Assembly: GCA_039583875.1 (NCBI GenBank)
Contig: CM077159.1
Location: 6,534,110-6,598,109 of the forward strand
DNA: 64,000 bases
Origin: Platanthera guangdongensis
Taxonomy: Eukaryota; Streptophyta; Magnoliopsida; Asparagales; Orchidaceae
Direction of reading: 5' to 3'
The notes beneath the pieces were generated by a model. That model had not been told where the DNA came from. It did no database searches and saw only the letters and a program-made list of their open reading frames with translations. How positions within the stretch are numbered: position 1 is the stretch's first letter; each line of letters starts with the position of its first letter. Below, piece after piece: positions 40,353-51,152 of this stretch. Position numbers and translations under genes: made by a program.

Positions 40353-42305
40353 ATGGCCTTCATATCCTCCTCCACGCCATTCGACTCGGTTGTCACGTCT
40401 TCTGGTCGTGCACACGTTGTTACTCAGGGCAAATGGCTGATCGACACTGGTGCTACAAATCATATGACCGGCCATCTCCCGTGTTTCTCTCTCCTAGAAA
40501 AACATGCTCGCTTGCCCCCGGTTACTCTCGCTGACGGCTCTTCATCCTCAGTTCATGGAACAGGGATAGTTCATGTCACTCCGTCTCTTCACTTGGCGGA
40601 TACTCTCTACGTGCCACAGTTCCCGTGCAACTTATTATCTGTTACCTCTCTTTGCAAGCAATTACAGTGTTCCGTCACATTTACTTCTACTTCTTGCTCT
40701 TTTCAGGATCCGGACTCCCAACGGACGATTGCTACTGGGACTGAGAGTGGCGGCTTATACTTCCTAGACAACATTTCTGCTTTTTCCACCTTCTCCTCCA
40801 CCACCACAGATCTTCTCCAATGGCATCTCCGCCTTGGTCATGCTCCTCCCCGTCTTCTTCGTCAACTTCTGCCCCACCTTCCTCCTCAAAGTCCTCCGCT
40901 CAACTGTGAGGCCTGTCAGCTTGGCATGCATCACCGCTCCTCCTTCCCTCCAAAGCACGTTCGTAGCTCTACCCGTCCGTTTGATCTTATCCACTCCGAT
41001 ATCTGGGGTCCTTCTCCTACTCTTACCATTGGTCGGGGTAGTTCCTATTTTGTCACGTTCATTGATGATTTCTCTCGCTGTACGTGGGTGTATCTGTTAA
41101 AAGATCGCTCCGAATTATTCTCTGTATGGACATCCTTCTATCTCATGATCAAAACTCAGTTTGGTGTTTCTATCCAAGTGTTTTGATCTGATAATGCCCA
41201 AGAATATCTCAGTCGTGACTTCTCTACATTCTGCATGCAAAATGGGATTCTTCATCAAACTAGTTGTGTCTATACTTCACAATAAAATGGTGTGGCCGAA
41301 CGCAAACACCGTCACCTGCTCGATGTCGCTCGCACCTTGATGACCCAGATGCATGTTCCTCGCTCCTATTGGGGCTATGCTGTTCTCCTTGCCTGCTACC
41401 TCATCAATCGCATCCCCTCCACGGTTCTCCACGGCCAAACCCCGTTCTCCATTTTGTATCCGGGAAAGGAGCCGTTTCCTCTCCCTCTCCAAATCTTTGG
41501 ATGCACTGCCTTTGTGCATACCCCTTCTGCCACCCGTGATAAGCTCTCCCCTCGCTCCACCAAATGTGTCTTTCTGGGGTACTCCACCACTCAGAAAGGC
41601 TACTATTGCTTTGATCCCGTCCTTCGTAAGCAGTTCGTCTCTGCTGACGTCACCTTCTTCGAGAATACCTCCTACTTCTCGGATGACTCTTCTCCTCTTC
41701 TCCCAGCTTCTGATTCTCCTGCCGTTCCCTTAGTTCCCTCACCTCCTCCTACACTCTCCACCACTACACCGTCTCCACCCCCTCCTCTTCCTCCACCTCT
41801 CTCTCTCCCTTCTCCACCACCCTCTCCCTCATCTCCGCTGTCGTTGCTCTCTTCTCCCGGGCCAGCTTTCTCTACCACGGATGCTCCGGATGCCGCGGGC
41901 CCGGCTGACCTGGATCTTCCTATTGCTCTTCGCAAAGGGGTGCGGACGTGTACCTTACACCCCCTTGCTGCTGTTGTTTCCTATGATCGTCTTACTCCTT
42001 CTCGCAGGGCATTTGCACAGGCTATCTCTGCCACTGCCACACCCCGCTCCTATCAGGAGGCCCTTGCTATTCCTCACTGGAAGATGGCCATGGATGAGGA
42101 AATGGCGACCCTCACTGAGCGGGGTACCTGGACTCTTGTTCCTCCTCCTTTTGGTACTGATGTTGTTGGCTGTCGCTGGGTCTTTGTGGTCAAATTTAGC
42201 CCAGACGGCACTGTGGATCGGTATAAGGCTCGCCTTGTGGCTAAGGGCTTTACTCAGACCTATGGGGTTGATTACTTTGACACCTTCTCCCCTGTGGCTC
42301 GTCTC
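40353..42305 (+). pseudogene. copia-3 pol part 1: protease, integrase, RT start
   Basis: ATG at 40353 (MAFISSSTPFDSVV). Protease WLIDTGATNHMTG is intact. Pre-integrase WHLRLGHAPPRLLRQL, zinc pair CEACQLG, then integrase HSDIWGPSP. TGA at 41184-41186 replaces the Arg codon before the second Asp motif (SDNAQEY); TAA near 41283 replaces a Gln in the glutamate motif ([17 protein letters not shown]). Both are C-to-T changes (CGA to TGA, CAA to TAA). A Pro/Ser-rich linker follows, then RT up to [11 protein letters not shown], where a 1-bp deletion (about 42305) shifts the frame. Confidence 0.9.
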
Positions 42306-43573
42306 AGACCATCCGGGTTCTTCTCTCTGTGGCCGTCAATCGGGATTGGCCGATTTCTCAGCTGGACGTCAAGAATGCCTTCCTTTATGGAGATCTTCAC
42401 GAGGCCGTTTACATGGAGCAACCTCCTGGGTATGTTGCTCAGGGGGAGACACGAGTATGCCGGCTGCAGAAGGCAATTTATGGCCTCAAGCAGAGTCCTC
42501 GAGCTTGGTTTGACAAGTTCAGCGGTATTGTGGCGGCTGTTGGTTTTGTGCGAAGCTCTGCTGATCACTCTCTCTTTATTCGCAAAACTCCTTCTGGGCT
42601 GGTTGTTCTTGCTGTGTACGTCGATGATATTCTTCTCACTGGCGATGACCAGGAAGGGGTTGCCCTGACAAAGCGACATCTTCGCCAACATCTGATCACT
42701 AAAGATATGGGCTCTCCAAAGTAATTTCTGGGGATCGAACTCTCGCGGAAGCCCGACTCCTTAGTTCTCTCTCAGCGTAAGTATGCCCTTGATCTTTTAA
42801 AAGAGGCAGGATTGACTGGAGCTAAACCTGCCCGATGCCCCATGGCTATTGGGGAGGACAAAACCTGGACAGATGATTCGCCTCCTCTTTCAGATAGTTC
42901 GCGGTACAGGCGTCTGGTTGGTAAGCTCATATATCTCACAGTGACCAGACCCGACATTTCCTATGCTGTGGGCAAGGTGAGTCAATTCATGCAAGCGCCT
43001 AGGGAATGTCATCTACAGTCCGCCTTGCGGATCTTGGAATATGTCAAAGCAGCACCTGGGAAAGGATTACTGTTTCAGAAGAATGGTCATCTGAGGATTG
43101 AAGCCTACTCAGATGTAAGTTATGCTGATGACAAAGGGGATCGCAAGTCTACCTCAGGTTTTTGCACCTTTGTTGGGGGAAATCTGGTGAGCTGGAAGAG
43201 CAAAAAGCAGTCTGTTGTCTCCAGGTCCAGTGCAGAAGCTGAGTATCGCAGTATGGCGTCAACCACTTGTGAGTTGAAATGGTTGCGGGCTCTCATGCTA
43301 GATTTAGGAGAGGTGTACAACCATCCTCTTCCTATGTTCTGTGATAACAAGGCCGCCATATACATCTCCAAAAACCCGGTATTCCATGAAAGAACAAAGC
43401 ACATTGAGGTTGACTGCCATTTCATTCGTGAAGAGATTTTAAAAGAACAAATTTGCACTCCGTTTGTCACGTCTGATAAAGAGCTAGCTGACATCTTCAC
43501 CAAGCCAGTCTCCGCCTCGTTTCTGCATGTTTGCGACAAGCTGGGCATGATTGATATATATGCTCCAGCTTGA
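42306..43573 (+). pseudogene. copia-3 pol part 2: RT core and RNase H
   Basis: Continues in the +2 frame: [35 protein letters not shown], catalytic [14 protein letters not shown] at 42722-42724 sits where Tyr is usual (SPK-stop-FLGIELS). RNase H is otherwise complete: ARCPMAIGED, YSDVSYADDKGDRKSTSGF, SRSSAEAEYRSMA, FCDNKAAIYISKNPVFHERT, ending ADIFTKPVSASFLHVCDKLG. A stop at 43571 lies 8 bp before the 3' LTR. Confidence 0.9.
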
Positions 43574-43580
43574 GGGGGAG

Positions 43581-43954
43581 TGTTGAAGTTGGTGACCGGG
43601 CGGTCTGTCTTGGCGGGTTGGAGACCGCGCGGTCTGGCGGTTTGACTCGGCGACTTGTAAGCCGGGCGGTCTAGCAATCTTCACAGGCGACCTCTCTGCT
43701 TCTCTTATTGTAGCCGTGCGGTTAGTCCTTCTGTCTAACCGCGCGGCCTGTGCGGTTTACTTTGTACAGTCCGCTTAGCTTGTAATTTTTTAGTCCCACA
43801 TCTCTTATTTGTATTCTCTCTTCTCTCCTCCATTCTATATAAGGGAGGGCATACCTTTGTAATAGTTATCTTTTTTCGATAATAAAATTTCAATTATTCA
43901 AAAGTTTCTTCGGCTTGTTCTCTACTTTTCGCTTCTTTTCGCTACTTTCTAACA
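43581..43954 (+). repeat. copia-3 3' LTR, full length 374 bp
   Basis: It follows the purine tract GAGGGGGAG (43572-43580), starts TGTTGAAGTTGG and ends CTAACA. It contains GACCGCGCGGTC and TATATAAG (43836). Confidence 0.95.
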
Positions 43955-43959
43955 ATTAT
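43955..43959. repeat. copia-3 target-site duplication, right copy
   Basis: ATTAT, as at 39225-39229. Confidence 0.85.
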
Positions 43960-45333
43960 GTTCAACCTTGATGACCAAGCTAGCAGAAGACCTCAGTGGA
44001 CTCAAGACTTAGAAGAAATCAAAGTTCAAAATTTAAGTTTGATGTTCGTCGAACTCAGCTCAATGATTATTGTGCTCTACTTGACGAACTTAGAAATCAT
44101 TCTCTGAGTTAAGCTCGACGATATTCGAGCTTAGATCGACGAATTCTAGTGTTCAGCTTCAACACATTCTTTCCAGATTTATTTCGCTGAACTCAACTTG
44201 ATGAAGACAGATTATCAGCTCGACAAACTTGGAGCGCAGATTAGGCAAGTTATCTCCAAAATACAGTTCACTGAGCTCTGGTCGACGAACAGGTTTTCTC
44301 TGGTCGACGAACAGGATTTCTCAGCTCGATGAACTTGGAGCTCCGGTCGACGAAATCTATTCAGAGGTCGACGATTTCTGTCCAAGCCTGACATAGAGTT
44401 TTTCCTTATTTTTGACCTTATTCCATATATTATTTAGCAGTAATTTCCTGAGTAATTAATGCTCATATTCTCTGAATATAGCCGTTATTGGCAGCATTAA
44501 TTATGGTCTTCATCAGGTTAATTACTTGCTGAATTTACTTGGACAGTTGGTAAACAAATTAAAGAAAATATTCTCCAGCCATATTTCATTCTCTCCAGGC
44601 AATCAACATTCAATGCTTGAGATTCAAATTTCAAAGGATAATTCAACTGCAGAACATAAAAAAAAGATTCTCTCTTTCAGATGGCCAGGTGAGTAATATA
44701 GACACATAGAGAATAGATAGAAAAATACAGAAACAGTCAGAAATTCTTGCTGTAGAAAACAACTTGTTTTCACCTTGATCTTATTGAAGACTGGAGAAGA
44801 ATAACAAACACAAACCAAGAGTCTTCTTTAACTACAACAATCCACTAGTCTTCTTTGTTGGTTAGAGAAAGAGAAGACGCCATCAAATCTCTCTCTCCCC
44901 ACTTGTAAAAGGGTTTATTAAATCCCTTCAAAAGTTTATTCCTGGTTTTTGGGCACTTGATCAAAAGCTCAAAGGGTTGTGAGATCTCCCTGGAAATAGA
45001 TCTTGTGGTGGCAGTCACGTGATCAAAAACCTGCTGGTGGATTCCTACCAGGGTGGTAGAAGAGTGGATGTACCCAGGTGGGGAACCACTATAAAATTCT
45101 TATGTTGTCTGGTTGTTCATTTTCTCTGTTGTTCTTGGTGTGGCTGTGATATGCTAGCTGTGCTGAGATAGATTAGGCTAGCTGTGCTGTCGTAGATTAG
45201 CTTAGATTATCATTTCTTTCTATTACTACTAGTGGTATTACTACTTTACTCTGATAATATCTAAAACAACCAAAAGTTTTAATTACTCTATTCACCCCCC
45301 CTAGAGTAAATCAGATCTAACCCCTTTCTTTTA
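43960..45333 (+). repeat. Sire-2 5' LTR, second part
   Basis: It resumes at GTTCAACCTTGATG, which matches 54274-54286. It contains a TCGACGAA/TTCGTCGA array (44045-44385), ACTTAGAAATCATTCT (44088), A/T-rich TATATTATT (about 44429) and, near the end, CTATTCACCCCCCC then TAG (45289-45304), the Sirevirus U5 signature also seen in Sire-1 and Sire-b. Confidence 0.8.
44045..44385. repeat. TCGTCGAACTC...GATCGACGAA array (Sire-2 LTR)
   Basis: About 15 degenerate units, often paired as TCGTCGAACTC and (GC)TCGACGAA facing each other. The same unit recurs in Sire-2 gag (47122-47372) and before ORF3 (50783-51018). Confidence 0.8.
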
Positions 45334-45335
45334 AT

Positions 45336-45347
45336 TGGTATTAGAGC
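45336..45347 (+). promoter_or_regulatory. Sire-2 primer-binding site
   Basis: TGGTATTAGAGC, the iMet site with one C-to-T change, just after the LTR end. Confidence 0.85.
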
Positions 45348-45439
45348 GGTGTTCCTTTGGTTGTACAAGCTAACACTTGAACCAAATGATCCTTGTTAGA
45401 TCTAATCTGCATTTCTCCTAGTTTTGTTTATTTCATAGC

Positions 45440-47569
45440 ATGACACAGAACAAAGATTATGCAAGCACCAGACCTCCAGTCTGCAACTTGAACAAGTTTA
45501 CAATCTAGAAGGCAAGAATTAGACTTTATATGAATGTTATTGATGAAGACATATATAATTCTATTTTGACAGGTCCCACTCAACCTACATCATCTACCTC
45601 TACTTCAAGCACACTTGCTGTTCCACCACCTGAGTGGACAGATGCTCAAAAGAAGACCAAAATAGCAGATGCAAAGACCATGAACATCCAAGCACAGACT
45701 ATATCATATGACATATTTCAAAAGGTGGTTGAATGTACATCTGCAAAGGCTTTCTGGGATTCTCTCAACCAGATGGTTGCTGGTTCAGCTAATGAGAGGA
45801 AGGACATGAGATCAACCCTCATATCCCAATATGAAAATTTCAAGAAGGATGAATCAGAATCTGTCAGTGATATATATAACATATTAAGCTCAATCATCAA
45901 TGAGCTAATGACTCTGGATAAGGATATCACTATCACTGAGGTGAATGAAAAAATCCTAATGTGCTTCCCCAGCACTTGGGATTCCAGAATATGGCCAATC
46001 AAGGAGGTCAGAAGTTTGAATGAGATTTCTACATAATCTCTTCCTCACAAGCTCAAATCATATGAGCAACTAATAAAGTCCAGAGAAGCTGTAGAGTAGA
46101 AGACTCCTACAATAACAAGAAAGGAGCAAAACATAGCTTTTAAAGCTTTAGAAGAGACAGAAGCCCCGAGTGTCAGTGAAGAACTTCTGTGTCTCTTAAC
46201 AAAGAGATTCTACAAGATGACAAGGAATGACTTTAGAAGAAAGTCATATAGGCAGGATGACAAACCAAGGTATGACAAAATACCCACTAAAGAGGTTGTT
46301 TGCTTTGGGTGCAGGAAACCAGGACACTTCATTTCAGAGTGTCCTGAGAATCAAAAGAAGGAGAAAAGAAGAGAAAAAGAAACCAGGATGCATCACTATA
46401 TCAAGCCTTCCTCCAGCAAGCATAAGAGAAAAGAGAAGGGCTTTGTGGCTAAGACCTGGAGTGACACTGAAGATGAATCCTCATCTTCTAGCTCTAGTGA
46501 AGAGGAAGAAGAAGCTAAGGCAAGGGAAGTTTGCCTTATGGCTATCAAAGCCTCTTACAGCCCATCTAATGCTGAGGGACAAGCAGAAGAGTCAGACAAT
46601 GAAACATCTGAATCAGAGACAGATCAGGTATTGTCTTCCTTTGATTATAATTCAGATAATTTTAAGACTGAATTTAAATCTTTGTGTATTGACTTGATTA
46701 ATTCTAAAAATGAAATTAAAACTCTTAGACAAAAATTGCTTGAACAAGATAACTTGATGTCTGAAAACATTAAATTAAAAGATGAATTGACTTTAGCCAA
46801 TGAACAAATTATATCACTAAAGACTGAATTGGCTGAGGCAAGGCAACTTGAAAAATCCCTAAATGGGAGAAGCATTAAGTTGATGGACATCGCAAGCACA
46901 GTGAATGCCAGGCTTAATGGCAAGCTGGGCTTAGGTGCTTCATCAAGCCAACCCCCACTAATTCAGAAGAGTATATTAACAACTCTAAGTAAATTTGTTT
47001 CAGAAAAAGGAAAAGAGAAGATAGTTAATAATAATAATGTTAAACAAACTGAATTAAAACAAATGAATAAGAAAAAGAATAAGAATAAGAAAAATCCCAA
47101 TTATAATAATGTTCAACAGATTTCGTCGAACTCAGATCGACGAAATGTTTGCAGTTCGTCGAACTCGAGTCGACGAACTCCGAATGAAAACTTTCACTAT
47201 AATTATTCGTTGAACAACGATTGACGAAACCAGTATTGTTCGTCGACCCGAGATCAATGATGTTTGGGCCCAGAGAATGAATACTTCCATTCTCTGAGTG
47301 AAGTTTGACGAACTCATCCCCATTCATCGAACTCAGATCGACAAACTTACTTGAATTCGTCGAACCCAGTTCAAGTTAACAGAAACTTTGATTTTACTAA
47401 AACTTATAATCAATCAAGATCTTCTTTTAATCAATTCAATCTATGGATTATTCCACCTAGAAGATATCATCCTTTGGGTTATAAATGTCAACCAGAATGC
47501 TCTTATATCTCCAGTTTTAATTATGTGAAGAAAGAAGGACCCAAGGTAACCTGGGTCAAGAATATCTAA
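45440..47569 (+). pseudogene. Sire-2 Gag, nonsense-broken
   Basis: ATG at 45440 (MTQNKDYASTRPPVCNLNKF). The same frame runs to TAA 47567, about 709 codons (Sire-1 Gag has 679), broken only by nonsense codons such as TAG 45506 (a Trp site), TAA 46034 and TGA 47222. The Gag core has SAKAFWDSLNQMVAGS, STLISQYENFKKDESES and MCFPSTWDSRIWPIKEV. One knuckle, CFGCRKPGHFISEC, lies near 46299. An acidic Ser stretch and a coiled-coil-like part (46640-46900) follow. The C-terminus crosses the palindrome array (47122-47372), giving peptides such as SSNSDRR. The final GPKVTWVKNI corresponds to Sire-1 GPKFTLGSKVH. Confidence 0.85.
47122..47372. repeat. TTCGTCGAACTC/GATCGACGAA units inside Sire-2 gag
   Basis: Six or more units within the gag frame, the best near 47123-47150 and 47157-47178. 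These are the same motif as in the element's LTR. Confidence 0.85.
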
Positions 47570-49162
47570 TTTATTTCCTTGCAGGTGAAAGACTATCCCA
47601 CCATAGAGCAACAGTGGTATCTGGATAGTGGCTGTTCTAAACACATGACTGAAAATAAGGACAACCTAATCAATTACAAGTCAAAGTTAGGACATAAATT
47701 AATATTTGGTGATTCCAATTTTGGCCAGACTAAAGGATATGGAAAGGTCAAGATTGGAGCTATCACCTTCAGGAATGTTGCATATGTAAATGGACTGAAG
47801 CACAACCTGATATCCATAAGCAAGTTATGTGATGAAAGGTTTCAGGTATCCTATAATAAAACTTCCTGTATTATTATGTCTTTAGATAACCATGTAGTAT
47901 TGACTGGCACAAGACTAGAAAATAATTACATAGTTAACTTTAAGTCTGCAAAATCTGAAATATGTTTATTTAATCAAACTAGCAATAATAATGACCTTTG
48001 GCATAGGAGATTAGGACATGTTAATCTGAAAAATATTGTTAAACTATCTAGGGACAAACTTGTTAGAGGATTGCCTTCTTGCCCCTACAAGAAGGAAAGC
48101 CATTGCAGGGCTTGTTAATTAGGCAAGCAAACTTAAAGTAGTTTTAAATCAGTAAATAAAAGTGACTGATCTAGAATATTGTACCTGCTACAAATGAACC
48201 TTTTTTTGCCCTATTGATGTACAAAGTCTAGGAGGGAAATCTTATACTTTAGTGATTGTAGATGACTTCTCTAAATTCACTTGGGTATTCTTTCTGAGAT
48301 CTAAGTCAGATAACTTCAAGGTTCTTACAGATTTTCTCAAGAACATACAGTTTGAGTACTCTACCCCAGTTGCATTGATTAGAAGTGATCATGTTATTGA
48401 GTTTGAGTCTCTTCTTATGCAAGAGTTCTGTGAGAAGGAAGTTATCAGGCACTGCTTCTCAGCTCCTAGAACACCTCAACAAAATGGGGTTGCTGAAAGG
48501 AAAAACAGAACCCTAATTGAATCTGCTGACATATTACTTGTAGATGTTCATTTTCCCCTATCCTTTTGGGCAGAGGCTGTGAGCACAGAAATTATGTACT
48601 GAACAGAAGTTTGATACACCAGCTTAAGAATAAGATTCTGTATGAGCTACTTAAAGGGAATAAACCTAAAGTTGACTATTTTAAACTATTTGGTTGCTTA
48701 TATTACATTCACAACAATAATAAGAAACATATTAGAAAATTTGAAGCCAAGGCTGAAATAGGAATCTTTCTTGGATATTCCCATGTAAGCAAGGCTTATA
48801 GGGTATATAATAAAACTACCTTGAAAATTGAGGAATATATACATATTTCATTTGATGAGACTAATATGTTTTACAAGGAGAAATAAATTTCTACCAATAA
48901 CTATTTGCAGGAACCATATTTGTATGAGAAGATGAATGAATTAACCCTCACTAATAAGGCTATTAGCCATCCTTCTCCACATATTGTTGAAAATAGTGAA
49001 GATGAAGACACTGAAATCAGTGAAGAACAAACAACAGATGTAATTCCACAAGAGGAATTAATTCCCCAAGTTGTTGCTCAACCAACTCCTCCTACTGAAT
49101 TTGTCACACTTAGAGATCACCATGTATCTCAAGTGATTAGAGATATATCAGTTGGTGTGTAG
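47570..49162 (+). pseudogene. Sire-2 protease and integrase
   Basis: In frame with gag after the TAA at 47567. Protease WYLDSGCSKHMTE; pre-integrase WHRRLGHVNLKNIVKL; zinc pair partly broken at a stop (47,9xx-48118, HCRAC then TAA). The integrase core is at 48252-48602 (VDDFSKFTWVFFLRSKSDNF, IRSDHVIEFES where HGTEF is usual, TPQQNGVAERKNRTLIES). A frameshift near 48590 leads to 48566-48886 (FGCLYYIHNNNKKHIRKF, IFLGYSHVSKAYRVYN). An acidic linker piece lies at 48905-49162. Several stops and two frameshifts make it inactive. Confidence 0.85.
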
Positions 49163-50752
49163 TCCAGGCATCAACTCAACCAAGAATAGATGCATGCCTG
49201 TTTCATATCTCGAATTGAGCCCCAATCCATTAAAGATGCAGATCAAGTTCCCCACTAGATTATTATAATGCAAGAGGAGCTCAACCAATTTGAGAGATAT
49301 AGAGTTTGTGATTTAGTTCCAAGACCAAAAGACTACCAAGTCATTGGAAGTAAATGAGTATTTAGAAACAAACTAGATGCCTAATGTATTATCATAAGGA
49401 ATAAGGCAAGGCTCGTTGCTCAAGGCTATAGACAAGAGGAAGGGATTGACTATGACCAGACATTTGCACCTGTTGTAAGGCTGAAAGCAAGCAGAATCTT
49501 CCTTGCACATGATGCCTACAAAATGTTCAAAGAATACCAAATGGATGTCAAGAGTGCATTCTTGAATGGTGAACTTAAAGAAGAAGTTTATGTGGAGCAA
49601 CCACCAGGTTTTATTTCTCCTACTTATCCCTCTTATGTTTTTAAATTGCATAAAGTTCTCTATGGTTTAAATCAAGCTCCAAGAGCTTGGTATGAAAACT
49701 TAGCTAGATTTCTTCTAGGGCATAAATTTTCTAGGGGCATAGTAGATAGGACATTATTCACTAGACATCATAAGGATCAAATCATATTCGTACAAATCTA
49801 TGTTGGTGATATTATTTTTAGGTCTACAGATTCCTAACAATGCAAGAGGTTCTCTGACCTCATGCATTCCAAGTTTGAAATGAGTAGCATGGTTGAGCTT
49901 CCCTACTTCCTTGGTCTCCAAGTGAAGCAGCTGCCTGATGACATCTTTATATCCCAATCTAAGTATACTAAGGAGATAATCAAAAAGTTTGGGATGTCAA
50001 ATGCCTCAGCCAAGAAAACACCTATGGCTACAAATGTTGTAATTGATTTTGATGAACATGGCAAACCTGTAGATCAAAAATTATATAGGGCCATTGTTGG
50101 GTCCCTGTTATATCTTACAGAAAATAGGCCAGACATCATTTTTGCTACATGCCTTTGTGCTAGGTTCCAGGTGAACCCTAAAGAATCCCACCTTATTTTC
50201 TTTAAAAAGATTTTAAGATATATAAAGAGTTGTCCTATTATAGGACTCTGGTATCCAACTGAGTCAGAGTATGAGTTGACTAGATACTCAGATGCTGACT
50301 TTGCTGGATGTAGAGTAGACAGAAAAAGCACCACAGGGACATGCCAGTTCCTTGGTGTTAGACTAGTGTCTTTATTTTGCAAAAAGCAGTCATTTGTGTC
50401 AAATTCAACTGCTGAAGCAGAATACATAGCAGCTGGCAGTTTTTGCTCACATATGCTGTGGATTTAGAACAAACTTCTAGATTATGACTTCAACTTAAAT
50501 AATTCAACCTTACTATGTGATAACATAAGTGCAATTTCTATTGCATAAAATCCAGTGCATCATAGTAGAACTAAGCACATAGACATCATGCACCATTTCA
50601 TTAGAGAGTGTGTGGACAAAAATAAAATTAAACTTGTCTACATCTACACTGATTTGCAAAGAGCAGACAACTTCACCAAAGCCTTGGATGAGAGGAATCA
50701 TCTGTTCTTTATAAATCAGCTAGGTATGATCAAAGCAGAGGCCTTAATTTAA
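49163..50752 (+). pseudogene. Sire-2 reverse transcriptase and RNase H
   Basis: [22 protein letters not shown] (about 49404-49463), [35 protein letters not shown]. The catalytic YVDD reads YVGD (49800-49812), removing one essential Asp. RNase [33 protein letters not shown], then stop-broken pieces with HHSRTKHIDIMHHF, ending QLGMIKAEALI with a stop at 50750. Stops at 49835 and 50465, among others. Inactive. Confidence 0.85.
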
Positions 50753-50782
50753 ATTTCTGTCTGCGGTTGAAGAATTTATCAA

Positions 50783-51018
50783 AGTTCGTCGAACGGAGAT
50801 TGATGAACTGAGAAAAGTTCTTGAGAAATTCGTCGAACTGAGATCGATGAACTCTCTGTATGTGAAGTTCTTTTCGTCAAACGGAGATCGACGATATTGC
50901 TTCAGAAAATTTTTGTCGAACTGAACTCGATGAAATATTTTCACTTCTTCTAACTGAGATCGACGAATTATTTTGTCAATAAAATATTTTGTCGAACCCA
51001 GATCCCAGATCGAAGAAT
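50783..51018. repeat. TTCGTCGAAC/AGATCGACGA array between pol and ORF3 (Sire-2)
   Basis: Five to six paired units in 235 bp, placed like the TGTCGACA array in Sire-1. Confidence 0.85.
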
Positions 51019-51128
51019 TTTTATTTTTCATCAGACGGAGTCTGCCGCTTCATATTCTGAAAACCATATATCTAGATTTTCTTCGAGCTCCGTCCCACAC
51101 TTTTTGTTCCCCCTTGCACTTGATCTCT

Positions 51129-51144
51129 CTATTTTCTTTTGCAG
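51129..51144 (+). promoter_or_regulatory. 3' splice-site-like sequence before Sire-2 ORF3
   Basis: CTATTTTCTTTTGCAG, a long pyrimidine tract ending in CAG, nine bases before the ORF3 ATG (51153). It would fit a spliced subgenomic RNA for ORF3; no donor was identified. Confidence 0.4.
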
Positions 51145-51152
51145 GCGAACAA

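Larger units (their letters stand above)
39230..43954 (+). mobile_element. copia-3: recent Ty1/copia element lacking gag, 5' LTR truncated
   Basis: 5' LTR of 302 bp, iMet primer site, about 820 bp of C/G-rich spacer where gag should be, then protease, integrase, RT, RNase H and 3' LTR of 374 bp. The 302 bp shared by the LTRs differ at about two visible positions, so insertion is recent. The 5' LTR lacks the first 72 bp of the 3' LTR, yet the 5-bp duplication is perfect. Coding defects are TGA, TAA, one 1-bp deletion and a second TAA. Confidence 0.9.
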
